A DNA stretch of 64,000 nucleotides from positions 1 through 64,000 of the forward strand of contig JASAMV010001754.1 of NCBI GenBank assembly GCA_030248065.1. The letters run 5' to 3'. Position numbers and translations under genes: made by a program. Source of the stretch: Rhynchonema sp. JSB1_4 (lineage: Eukaryota > Nematoda > Chromadorea > Monhysterida > Xyalidae). Of the stretch, positions 37,391-50,019 are shown in pieces. The notes beneath the pieces were generated by a model. That model searched no databases and was not told where the DNA came from. It saw only the letters and a program-made list of their open reading frames with translations. Positions within the stretch are counted from its first letter, which is position 1. Each line of letters begins with the position of its first letter.

Positions 37391-38114
37391 CAGGGTTGGA
37401 AAAAAAAATTTTTTTTTTAAACAAGTTTTTTTTAAAAAAAAAAATTTTTTTTTTAAAAAAAAAAAATTTTTTTTTTTAAAAGTCTGAGATTCGGGGAAAT
37501 TTTACCAAATTTGCCTAAAAAACGCGCAAAATCGCGAAAAAATGCAACTTTAATTGGCAAGTCACTTTTGTGACTTGGTTTGCTCACTTATCAAGGGTGT
37601 TTACGTCATTTCGGTGCGATCCAACAGTCTGTGCTTGATAGGACCGCTGATTGCTGCTCTGTGGTATCGGACACAACAGTTTGTGGCCGAATAGCAGATT
37701 CACTCATAAACCACACAGAATTGAGAATATAAGCTGCAGAAATACTTGTCGGGTAGCTGAATCAGTCGTATATGACCGACCTGATGGGGTATGACATCGA
37801 AGTACCATGTAGGCACATGCATACTGTGTCCCATGTATTACGGGAAGGTATAATAACATCATTTGGGGTATCTTAGGTACCAAATACATGCTCCAAAGGT
37901 GATTTTGTGAAGAAAATTTTTCGACCCTTGAGAAAAAATGACAAAAAATAACCCCCAAAAAGGCCATTTTTGGACGTTTTAGAACATTTTGTTCCCCCGA
38001 AAATTTAAAAAAAAAAATTTTTTTTAAAAAAAAAAAATTTTTTCAAAAACCTTTTTTTTCAAAAAAAAAAATTTTTTTTATTGAAAAAAAAATTTTTTTT
38101 TTTGCCCAACCCTG
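37391..38114. mobile_element. hAT-like MITE (CAGGGTTGG ends), right only, copy 2
   Basis: Same family and orientation as 36651-37339, with perfect duplications GCGTACAG (37383-37390, 38115-38122). Only 51 bases separate the two copies. Confidence 0.92.
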
Positions 38115-40071
38115 GCGTACAGCGTAGACAAGTGTGGAAGTGTTTGGTGCAAAATCAGGAGCAAACTGCAAGGTGTAAGACCGGATCGAAAAGCTGTGGC
38201 AAATGATTGAGCGACAGATTCAGGCCAACTATTGATCAGCTTGTTGAATAATTATTTTATATGAAACAGTCTACCTACATAGATTGTCTACGATTTCAAT
38301 TTTTAACACTCATTTTGTAAATGGCATGCAATGACAATCAGTGTATGTATAAGCTTGCAAAATTGTCAGATCACAGCTAGTAGTCACATTGTGTCAACCT
38401 CAAAACGTCAGTACAAACGGGTGTGCAGCCCACTGTGAGCTTCAAGCTGGATTTGTCGTTTCGCGTGAAATCATCGCAACGCACAGTGTTATGAAACTCG
38501 TCTACATTGTGACACTATGTACCTTCGCTCAAACGAAACATGATGCAGTACAGTTTGCTAACCACAGTGCTGACGGACAGTGCACCAGGTCATCGTCAGT
38601 GCACTAGATGATCTTAGCACCACTGCGAAACGCCAAGACTTCAGCGCTGCAGTCGGTTGCCATTATTTCAGGTGAAATCTCGGTTTATTTGGGATGGTTA
38701 CGTTAGCTGAATCTCTGAGCTAAGCACCAACCGGCAAGAAACTGTACAGCACGGTCCATACAATACGGGTGAAGCAGTGTTGTTAGCTGTCATAATCGCT
38801 AATGTATTTCTCACTTTGCGTTGCGTTACACAAATCAAACAAACCTTGGCTGTGTGTGAACAAGAGCACTGGCTTTTCCGCTGTGTCATGCTTGAGTTAC
38901 ACGGTCTTTCTTCCTGGGGTCGTACGATGAAACATCTAGTAGCCAAGTCCGGGGACCCAATTTCTCAAAACCTTGTAAAGCTGTATTCTAGTTGACACAA
39001 GCACAAAGCGGGCCCTTCGTGTACAACACAAGTAAAGTTGATTGTAATTGTACGTGCACTTTGTTCGAGCTCAAGATTTTGTTGAAATATAACGCGCTTG
39101 CGGTTTCTCACAAGTGTTTTGAACTGTTTTAGGTTGTACAGTTTGCACAACATACACACTCTATATGTAATAGAAAACTGCAGTGACAATACTCAGAATT
39201 TTAGTGCCATGCGCACAATCATCATAGGGGGTTTGTGTGCAGCTTATCCTGATGCGACACTTTCATAAAACTTGATAAACTTTGCGACACATCTTTCGAC
39301 GGACAGCTCGAAATTTTATTCATATTTTTCCGAAACAGTAGCAAGCGAAGCAACAATGTTAACTGCACGCTGCACGGGTCGGATATTGGTCGCACAATGA
39401 CTATTATAAGAATCAATCTAAAAAAGTTTCCTGGAGGCTGAGCCAGAATCAGGGTCCATTTTTTGGATAAGTTCTCCATTAGTCATTGTGCAACCAATAC
39501 TGGATTTGGGCATGTTCTCCGATGCCCAATAATGTAACAGCAGTGAGTTTTGCCCGTTTCGGCCTGTTTTCACAGGCGGGCGAGGTGCCAGGCCTCGTCT
39601 GTGCGAACATCTCTGGCCATTAGACCTTCAAAAAGGATCTCGAGCACATCTTATTGCTCGAGTAAAACATCACAGCTGCGCACAAAAGAGCAAGCCAGTG
39701 AGAGAGGGCAACGGGTAATTAAACCACAAGTTAGCCACACTCCACTGGAACGCCACAATGATGTAACAGTAGTGAGTTTTGCTCGTTTCGGCCTAAACCT
39801 GAGCTAAACGGCTACCCGGCGCGAGCTAACCTAGACCCACTGCACGAATGAGGTTATCAATGGAAATCCAAGAGTGTTGGAGTAAAAACACCAGATACTG
39901 CGGGACAGAAACAGCACAGACGGTTGCGGTACATTCGAAACAAAAAAAAACATTGAGAAACAAGAATAAAAATTACATTGATAACAGCTCGACGAACAGA
40001 AACTTCTACCTGTGTCCTGTATAAATGTGATAAAAGAGCAAACACAACGAAGTAGCAAAGGAGGAAACAAC

Positions 40072-43000
40072 TCAGTAGCAAATCAGAGCAGTTGCCTGTT
40101 GAAAACAACGTTAAAATGAATCAAATCCATCATTCCGATCGTCAATTTCTATATATTCATGCCGTCAAATCAGAGACCGGCGGGGGCACAGGAGCAGGCG
40201 CAGCCACTGGAGTCTGCGGGGCCGGCGCACGGCTCAGGATCAATAACAGACACGATTCGGGACTCGATTGTAACACTGCGAAAGGGAAAATGTTTCAATG
40301 TTTTTATTTGTGATACGTGGATAGGGAACAAAGAGAGGCGATAGTTCCCTGTCGTCGTTCGAAACTATCAACTAAAGATGCCTAAAAGTTTGTCCTACTT
40401 ATGAAACTGCTTTATTTCGACTCGGTTCAATATTTTCCAGATCAACTGACATCCAGAAGCAAAAAGATCTACATAAATCAGCGAAAAAAAACGGTGACGA
40501 TACGCAGCCAACTGACCAGTAATGTGCGGAGCTACTGATTTCAGTAGATTCTTCGCCAGTTCACAACACGGGAACGCGTACAGCACGGCATTCTCGGCCA
40601 GACCAACCACTCCCGCAGCTGCCTTTTCGTTCAGATAGTGCACAAACGCCTGCGTGAGAGAAAACCGAATGAAAATGTTGTGGAAATATATTATTGCGGT
40701 AGCAGGATCGATCTTGTGACGTTTTTGGAATATATAGATGATAGATATTTGGGATAGATAGATAAAATAGATAATATCAAAAACATAGTTTGCAATCAAC
40801 CAAACACGGAAGCTACAAACCTTCAGCGGTCTGGAGGGCGAATCAGCGATCGGATCTGCGGCCGGCACGTTTGTGTTCGCGACAGCAATCATGAATGCCA
40901 ACTGTGCCCGGACTGAAACAGGGAGTTTCCTTTCCACTGCTTTTATTATAACAACAAACACTGTGTGTCAAAACTGAGACTGTATAGCGAAGACACCCAC
41001 ATTATGCAACTCACTGAAAGGTATCTTGGTTCCTACTCTGGCACTAACGTTAACTTAATCATCACAAACAAGACAAGACTAAGCGGATAACTAAATATCA
41101 GTGGTAATTACAGAATCCCCTGCCGAATCTCACAACAAGATAAACAGCCAATCATCACAAATATGAACACACAACACAAAAAATCAATCAATTATTCGTA
41201 CACCAACCAGCTGAGCCCCTAAATCGATCCGCCAAATTATTGGCCGAAAACGGCAGTCGCTGCGTGACGTGCAATTTGACCGATTCACCGCTCAGCGGGT
41301 CTCGCATACGCGAGTCGATCAGGTCGTCGTCACCAGACAGTTTGTACAACCTGGTAATAATCAAACTCTGGCACAATTTTTTAAATTTTTAAAAGGGGCG
41401 ACAGGCCGCGTTGATCTGGGTCACCGACAAAACCCCAGCAACAGCCCGTGTCAACGTTGGCCAAGTGCGGGCCATTGTTTGTAGTTTGTAGCTGGCGCCA
41501 TGTTGCTGCCCAAAGATAGCACAATGTAAAGTCAACCAAAAAAGACCAACATACAAATTTGAGACACACAATTTCCACACACACAACACCGACCTGATCG
41601 CATAGGCCGATTTCTTGAGTACCAGAGCGCCCGTCCAGCAAGGTGACCTGGAAGAAATAAACAAACGATGAAAATCGTGTGCGCGAAAACTAGGTAAAAA
41701 ATAAAGCACTACAACAAACGTACATTTAAGAGAAACTAAAAACCAACCTTATAGCCTCCAACTCCTGCAGTGTGGCAGCAGTTAGCGTGCACAGTGGAGG
41801 TTCTGGTGGCGGTTCGAGTGTGGGTGGTGGCACCGGTGGTGGTATAGCGGTAACGGGCTTGAACTTGTCCGGCATGAAACCAATTGGCGGGCCGAATTGA
41901 CGTGACGATGTGCCTGGTGACGGGGTACGCGGCCCGGCACGCAGTTTGCGGCGACGTTCTGTAAAATTTGGACGTTTTTGTTTCTTTGTTATTTTAGAAT
42001 ATCAGTGCCGTGCGTAAGAGCAAAGCAATATGAGCAGCCTATTGTGTGGTTGCCCGTTTCGACGAGTTTTCGCAGACGGCGGAGGCGCTTCAGGCCACTG
42101 TCACTGCTAATACACAGCTGATTCGTGTAACGCGCAATAAAAACAACAATAAAATATAAAATATGTGAAAAATGGCACATAAAAACCAAGATAATACAAA
42201 CGACAGACAGAACACAAAGCAGTTTTTATTTCAAAATTTTCCAGATTATTTCAAAATTTTTCAGATTGGCATTTTTCGTAATTCTTGGCTCTCTGGGTGT
42301 AAATGTGAAAATTCCAGCCTGATTTTAAGTGTCCCAAAAAATCTATGACACTAACCTTCTTCGCTATCGCTTTCATCGGTGCTGGGCGATCGTTTTCTCT
42401 TCCTTTTCCTTTCCGACGCGTCACTAGATGCATCAGATTCATGCGAGTCACGTGACCGACCGCGTTCGATCGGAATGCGTGGCGCCGGAATGCCGCTGCA
42501 ATCGACAAAGCGCATTAATAAAAGGGCAACATGGACTCACGGCGAAATTGAATCGCCATGCAGACCAGTGGCGCGCCGGGTCATCAATAGTGCGAATGCT
42601 CAAAGCAAGCAGACGCGAAAATTTGAGATCCAGATTTGATTGGATTGTTGTCATGAACGAACGGGTATTCCAATTTGTCAGGAGTACATGGTTTCTCAAT
42701 GCACACAAATATGATCTTCTGATCGAGCATTTGATAATATAATGCCGCAGCGCCTGCACCCAACTAAAGAAGTAATAAATACAAAAAAACACAAAACAAA
42801 TGACAAACAATGGCGAAAAGTCGACACGAATCGCATGTCCCCGAGTGAGCGGGAATCCACGCAGCGCACGACACGCGTCCGATGCAGCGTCGATGCTGGC
42901 AAAATGCACCAATGCTGTCGGAGCACCTAAAATGAATAGCATTATTACAGGGTGACACAGAAGCTCATTTTGATTAGACGGGAACTTGGCGTTCGTTATG

Positions 43001-46000
43001 CACCAGGAGATGTATTGTGCTGCATTTGAAACTGTCGTTTATCTACTTTCGGGGGCTAAGTTTCGGTTAACATGTGTTCTGAAGCTGAAACGCGGGTCGT
43101 CCGGGTTCAATTAGACATAGCTCGTAGACGTAGGTGCAACGCGGGTCTCGAACTGTATCCACGGCCCGGGTCCATCCTCCCCAAAAAAGTTCATTGTCAC
43201 CCTATACGTGCATCTCGCTGCAGACAGAGCAAACTGTTTATTAAAAATGTTGATATCTATAAAACAAAGGCCCTGCTGTCCCTAAACAGACAACAACTCA
43301 GGAACATAGTGGGGGTGTTCACTGGACACTGTGCTGTGAGTAAACACCTGCACATAATAGGTCTTGCGGACAGTCCGACCTGCGATGCATGCGGGCTCGA
43401 TGCAGAATCAGCCGAACATTATATCTGCACATGTCGCACGTATACTTGCGGGCCGGAAAAAAAACCGTTTTTTTCGAAAAAAAAACCGAAAAAAAACCGT
43501 TTTTTTCCGAGGCCCGGAAAAATACGTTTTTATTTTTCCGGAAATTTTCCAAGTGGCAACTTTTGGAAAAAAACCGTTTTTTTTCCAAAAATTTCCGAAA
43601 TATTTTCAAAGGGGACGAAAGGATGTTGTCAAAACCAATGTAAATCGGTGCTAAACAGTTCAAAATGAGCACTTTTTAATCTCCAACTGCATTTTAAGCC
43701 TGTTTCAGGCCATTTCCCGACAAAATTTTCTCCAAAATAGGCGTTTTTGGACCATGGGTATCCTTAAGTACTGGAAAAATATTTGGAAAAAAAAACGGTT
43801 TTTTTCCGAAAAAAAACGGTTTTTTTTCCAAAAATATATTTTGCGGAAAAATACGCAAGTATAGTCGCACGTACAGGCATATCCGAGCAGAATTGCTTGG
43901 TGGTCAAACAGTGACTTGTGAAGATGTACAAGACATGAAAGTGCAGTATATTGCAGCTTTTATAAAGCGAACACAGCGTTTCGAACAAGCAGAGGAATAG
44001 ACAACCTAATCCTTTGAAGCAACTGGCGCAAAAAACATAGCTCTTGTATTTTTCACTTCATTTTGCAGGATCAACGCAGCCATTTTCTTATGGGCAAGGT
44101 GCAATAATCGCAAACTAACGCGATTCAAGCATTTGGAAGTGCAAACTTTCTGGCCCACTGAAACTACTACTACGTGCATCTCGATCAAATTTGATTTCCT
44201 AAGATTGTTTGAAGTGTGTTTGTCTCAAAAGCCATTTTTTGCAAAACTGAAAAACACACAAACCGGCGTCATACTCAATCTTTTCAATCATTCCATATCG
44301 ATCGAATTCCTGTGCCATTACGTCAGCCGATGTCCATGGACCAAGACCACCGACCTGGAAGGCAAAATTATTGTGTGTGCTGTCAAATGGATATTGAAGC
44401 TTGAAAAACAAACGAAAAAATTTGGTTGTAAAAATAACCGCAACACCGCCACCAGATTTCATGAAAACTAAAAAAAATCCAACAAACACTCAAGCACATA
44501 CACGTACCCACAACACTTTGCTGCGTTTCGGCTTGCCGAATCCGATTTTCAGCCGATTGCCGTGAAACTCACGGCCCGTCTCGTGATATTTAGCCTCCAT
44601 CGCGCAGTCCAAACTCTGCCAATCAAAAAAGGGTTATAATTTAGATACATGAAAAACAACAACAAGAAATATAAATAAAAAGTAAAAGGCACAAGAAACA
44701 CAAACCTCAAATGACACGAACGAGTACGCAAACGGGACTTCATGCGGATGTTTGATTTCGACATCCGTGATGTCACCGTAACGATCAAACAGCTGACGAA
44801 TTTCTTTCTCGTGCACGTCAGGCGGAAGGTTGCCGACAAATAGCGTGCGACACGCCTGCACAATTATGGGATTAGGTTGTTGGAATCAGGCTCAGGTGGA
44901 TATTTGAAGATATCACATGTTCTCGGCCCCAGGCTTGCTTTCCTGCTGCTTAGAGATCGACATTAATTAGTATGAAATTAGTGGAAATGATTGGATGAAT
45001 AAAAACGCTTGCGGGCAGCGAAATGTTTTCTGAGGTAATTAATCGCCAGAGAATTTATGAAAGAAATATCACAACAAAGTATTCCGAAAAACAGAAACAA
45101 ACACCTGAAACCAAAAACACATCGGAGAATGAACATTACGTCGTGTCATCCCTGCTGAGCCGAGCGCAGAGAAAAGGTGGAGTTATACTTGTCCTCATGT
45201 AGACATTTTGTCCGCATGGACAAAACCTTGTATTGATTATATTTTCCAATTGGTTGAAGCAACGGCTTCGAAAATCGTAACAGTTGTTGATTGATTATTT
45301 GCCAACGTTCGGTTGTCGTGGTCTCATAGTTGACTGAAGATGTCCGACAGATCTTCTGCGCATTTGATCGGGTTACGCCACAGATCGATTGGGCTCGTGG
45401 ATACGGGTCGGCTTTTGCAACGAAACAGATGTTCGACCGTGTCAGGCTCGGTGCAGCATCGAGGGCACACGTTTTGTATGTTTGGGTCGATGCGATTGCG
45501 ATATGAGTTCAGCATGCGGCAGTGCCCACTGCGTAATTGCGCCAGGGTGGAGGCATGGAGACAGTACTGAGCCTTGTGGGACCCCACTGCGCACGATGCA
45601 GGTGGACGACAGGACCCCGCGGAAGAGTAACAGTTGTTCAGCAGGTCTGGGGGAACAACTGATGTGCTGGTCAAAGCTGAAGTTTCAACAACTGACAAAC
45701 TACGGCCAGAACAAAGATTTGTCCATGCGGACAAAAATGTCCACATGAGGACAAGTATAACTTCACCTAACCGAGAGACAAAAACACCGAGAGTAAAAAA
45801 GGGATTGCCAGCTGCTGAACCTCTGAAGTTCAGCCCAAAGTCATCGAGCGCAAGTCGCCCTTCAAGCAAAACCCCATCAAAAGTGCAATGCAAATATGAC
45901 GAACGGCCTCTTCCTTGCTGGTGTCCTCGATGTATTGTTTGAGTGAGACGAGACGTCGATCCACTTCCTCGGACAGTGCGCCCACCCAGCCACCCGTCCC

Positions 46001-48370
46001 GCCACCGCGACCGCCGCCACGACCTGAACGTGATTCATAAGTGGTTAGGCGCTTTTTTGCCCTTTCAGGTCCAAATTGCACCTAAAATTAAAAATTATTT
46101 GGTTTACTTTGCCTGTAAACCAGTCATCTTGCACCTAAAATTCATTCGGACAGCTACAATAGTAGGTGCAAATTGTACCGGGTGACTTTTGAAAAACCTG
46201 ATGTGAATTGTGAAGAGCATGTTTCGTTGCCCGTTTCGCAGACTAGGGCCGTGCATCTGTTCGTACGAAACATCACTGCACTGTTTCGTGCAAATGCACA
46301 AAGGTCTTGGGCGTTCGGCATAATGCGTGTTTGGAGAGCACACAAGATAAGCCTTGGAAAAGACTATCACGTCCTCATAAAATTTTTCGCCAATTATAAC
46401 GATTTGATTGCACGATCCAACCAACCCCTGGTGGCTCCAAAATGCGCATGCTGTCCAATACCCCTACCACGTCCACGACCGCGATAGCCCCCTCCGTCTT
46501 CATAACCAGCGCGGCGATCCTACGAAGTAAAAATTAAAATAAAATAATACTTTAAAGTTTGTTATATCAGTAATTCATGTTTTCGAGGTGCAGGCAGTGG
46601 TGTCGTTGGGAAATCAAAAAGTCAGGATACCGGATACCCAAAAATTTCGGATATCGGCTACCCAAAATGAAAAATCTCGGATACCAGGTGGGTTGCCCCT
46701 AAAATAAAAAATCTCAGATATCCAGGGGGTTGTTCAAAAAAGGTTGAGCAAAATCGGTGTTGGAAGCGGAAAAAATGGTCATTTCGGGGGTTATGCGTGC
46801 GCCAGCAAGCAATTTTGAGCATTTTGGAGGTAAAAATTGGGTATAATTACGGTTTTCGGAAAAATTTTAGGGTAGGATACCCCTGGACAAAAAGTCAGAA
46901 TACCGGATACCCCTGGGTGAAAAGATCAAGATACCGGATACTAGGGGGTAACCCCCTTCCCCCCAACCACACCACTGGGTGCAAGTCTATATTTACAGCA
47001 CGTCATGCCATTACATCACCCACAGCAGCACCAGAAAACTACACTTGCTTGATACCCGCCGGACCCGGGCAAGGGCGGGAAATAATTGCGATTCATGCCC
47101 GGTCCGGGACCAGGATCGTCGTACCCAGCCCCACGTCTCAGCCCGCCGGCGCCGCGGGGCAGTCCAGTGCCTCGATCACTGGTGCCACGCTCGGAAGCGG
47201 ACTTGGCCGCCAGGAAACGACCGTCCTGATCACGTATGACGCCGGCCGGGTCCATTTTCAGTTTGCGACCTGGAAATGTACACCAGTAGGTAGTTCTGTT
47301 TGTTCTTTGTTGTACTTTGCGCTCACACACAGCCCCGTGATAGCCGTATATTTGTAGCAAGCGAAGAAATTTGAGCAACGAGAACATAACCAGTGAAGCA
47401 TTGCCATAAAAAACTTCGATGAAACCAATCCACGAATTTTGTTGGTTTGATTGCTTTTGATTCATTTTTAAAGCGCTAGTGTGTGATCGGTTGTGATCTT
47501 GTTGGAAGGCTAGTTGAGGGAAGCTAAAACATTCAGGGCCCTGGACTTATGAAAGCCATTCCAGGCGTGAATTGGAATCACATCGGAGAGCCAAAACTCT
47601 TAACCACCAACCGAGCAAGCGACACAGCCGTCCAAAGCAAGTTTTCCTCGCCTGACGGGCAGAGTCGCGCCGATGAAAGTTCACGTAGGCCAGACGTTCG
47701 TTGTCTTGCGGATGACGCACGATTTTGATCTGGATAAATTATCGAAATAAAAGTTCGTTAAAAAAGACAAATTTAAAAAAAAATAGAATTTCCCACTAAC
47801 ATCCAGACTGCCGAGCCGGTCGAATTCACGCATGAGGATTTCCTTCACCTCCTCTTGTGGGATGTCATTGTGGAAATGCGATAGGCGCAGATTCTGTGCG
47901 ACAAAATGACATAGAAATATTTTGGAGCGGTGGATGGATTTAATAAGATATTTATCATCTGTTTTCGCCAGAAATGTACCTGATATTCTTCGGGTGAATG
48001 ACTGCCGAAACGTTCGCGATAATAGGCCGAGAATTCATTTGTGCCCTGACCCTCGCGATCGCGCTCTGAAAATATTTGCCAAAATAGCATTTCTTGTCAA
48101 TTTTACACTTAAAATACATTAACTAGCTGTAAAATGAGCCAGTTACCTCTCGAGTCTCTGCGCGACACTCGTCTGTCCTCATAACTGTCACTACGTCGAT
48201 CTCTGTCCATTCCGCGCCGATCTGCATAATACACAATTCATTTCCTGGTCAAGATAATCAAGATAATTGATAAATGAAGTCAACTGACCTCCTCTATCCC
48301 TGTCATATCCTCCTCCCCTACTATCTCGTCGATCATATCGGTCGTCATCGTAGCGGTCACGTGACGACAT
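40072..48370 (-). CDS. nito: Spenito/RBM15-like RNA-binding protein (3 RRM + SPOC), right-arm copy
   Basis: Mirror copy of the left gene with the same 20 exons, read on the minus strand: 48370-48289, 48221-48147, 48065-47980, 47893-47801, 47729-47612, 47269-47049, 46519-46468, 46023-45905, 44855-44706, 44615-44508, 44354-44264, 42926-42809, 42495-42356, 41958-41748, 41647-41594, 41350-41208, 40912-40821, 40649-40517, 40275-40163, 40095-40072. Frame and exon lengths match the left copy. The roughly 20 exon differences I found are all silent (for example CGC/CGT in exon 2, AAG/AAA, GAG/GAA and GTG/GTC in exon 9, GCG/GCT in exon 12). The gene is about 4 kb shorter because it lacks the left-arm intron insertions, but it carries its own: a LINE fragment in intron 11 and a terminal-inverted-repeat (TIR) element in intron 8. 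The last intron has a GC donor (GCATGA) where the left copy has GTATGA. It could be the second allele or a true duplicate. Confidence 0.9.
43205..44183 (+). mobile_element. 5'-truncated non-LTR retrotransposon 3' end in intron 11 (right only)
   Basis: Flanked by the 13-base duplication TACGTGCATCTCG (43205-43217, 44171-44183); the left arm has the empty site near 10,457. The frame from about 43,220 reads SLNRQQLRNIVGVFTGHC and then a C-x2-C-x7-H-x3-C zinc knuckle, as in the C-terminus of arthropod and nematode LINE ORF2. It continues after the nested element as LLGGQTVTCEDVQDMKVQ and ends with a stop at about 44,000. The tail is (CTA)n rather than poly(A). It is a dead, truncated copy on the strand opposite to the spenito-like gene. 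Confidence 0.88.
43441..43863. mobile_element. TATACTTG-family hAT-like MITE inside the LINE fragment
   Basis: TIR TATACTTGCG / CGCAAGTATA, with perfect 8-bp duplications GTCGCACG (43433-43440, 43864-43871). It splits the LINE reading frame just after the zinc knuckle. Inverted relative to its relative at 12736-13122. Confidence 0.9.
45175..45768. mobile_element. 594-bp TIR element carrying a retrotransposon fragment, intron 8 (right only)
   Basis: About 50-bp TIRs beginning AGGTGGAGTTATACTTGTCC / AGGTGAAGTTATACTTGTCC. The interior, minus strand, encodes LAQLRSGHCRMLNSYRNRID, a CPRC...HLFRC knuckle and a short tail to a stop at about 45,324, like the C-terminus of another LINE ORF2. The left arm keeps the empty site near 9,470. 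The target duplication is short or unclear. Confidence 0.85.
46595..46977. mobile_element. hAT-like MITE, CAGTGGTGTCG family, in intron 6 (right)
   Basis: Mirror of 8259-8639, with duplications GGTGCAGG / GGTGCAAG. Confidence 0.88.
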
Positions 48371-50019
48371 ACTATAGGATCACCTGATGCCTGCAAGAAT
48401 GCGTGAGACTAGTTTTGGATTTGAAAGGCAGGCAGCACATGTGGCGTCAAGTCTGATCGGTTTTGGTGAATCGATTGGTGCAGCTCAGAAAATGTTTGAC
48501 CAAAATCGAGCACAAGAAACCATGGCTCCAGCTTACTTTACCAAAAATACATTACCACAAAAAGCTTTTTCAACAAAAACCAAAAGCTTGACACCACTCT
48601 GTGGCAAAGGCGAATCTTTTCCGAAACTGGCACGCGCGGCCGTTCGCTTCACAAAATACAAACCATACAAGAAACGCGCTTTAGTTTTTCATACTTGATT
48701 TGACTCACTCATCGAAAGATGACTTCTCTACATTATCCGAATCTTCGCCAAATAAGATACATGTGCGTATTACGTATTTCGAATAAATAAATGCTTGTGG
48801 TGGTATGATATTCGCAATTGTGATTTGTGCATTCTCTCACTAATTACACAAGAATAATTATCATTGGTATTATTCGAGATATTTATGCTGCCAAAATAAG
48901 TAATAGGCGCCATATTGCATTCCTCTGCCGGTTTATTACAATTAGCATTTGCAACAATTTGCTGCGAGAATTGCGAGTTTCCCATCATTTTTTGACGATG
49001 TATTATCGACGCAGATTGAGATTTCACAATTGTATTGATGCAATATCGCAATGCAACAATAATTGGAATGGCGTGGATTCGATCAGTAACCGGCAATATA
49101 TTGAGGTGTTGTGATGCACCAGTTGCCGGGCAGATCACGTGCAGAATTATTAAATTAAGATTTGATTTAAACTACAAAGGATGGATTTCTTCCCGAGCTG
49201 CAAAATAAAGTCATTTACCAGCTGTCGTGCAATAAACGCACACGAGATGTCTCGCTTGGTTGGACTCTGGGCTAGACCGCATAAAGACATGGGTGATGGG
49301 GTGAAAAATTTGCAACCAGACAGCTCGCGGACATCAGACTCGGCTTCCTTTGTTTATGTTCAAGCACATGTTGGTACTCCCTGGTGCCGTGCCCAAAAAA
49401 TTGTAAAGTAGCGACGTAGACTGCTAGTTGGATGGATCTTAGATATAACGATAACGACAAGATGTAGCGAAAAATTGAAGGGCGGTTTTCGCGTGCTTTA
49501 TATTTTGCTTTTCATATTACAATTGAGCTGAAAATTACACAAATTTTGAGAACTTAACTCAGAACCAATTCAGAGAAAAAGCTCACAAAACAAAAAATGG
49601 TGAGCAGTCGGGGCCGGGGGTCGACATTCCACAGATCCTGCACTCTGGTTAAGGTAGTAATTCGGCTTCTGTGGTAACGGCGGGCCTAGCCTTCTCCAGC
49701 TCGAACCAACCCCCCCACGAAAAAAACGTTTTTTTCCGGAGCCCGCCAATTTTCGAAAATAAATCACCTGGAAAAATTACCGGTAATTTATTTTTCCGAG
49801 AAAACGTGCTTTTGGTCTGAAAATGCGAAAAAATTTCTTGAGGTTTCTATCCCATGTTACAAAATCGGTTTGAAAAGGTCTAAAACAGCTGAAAGCGACC
49901 ATTTTTTGTGCCTGAAACCAGTGTGGTGGCAGGCCAATCGACCCAAGACACCCCAGGGGGGAAGGTCCCAGAGCTACTCGCGGGATACCCCCAGAGGCTT
50001 CCCAAGATACCCCTGGTCC

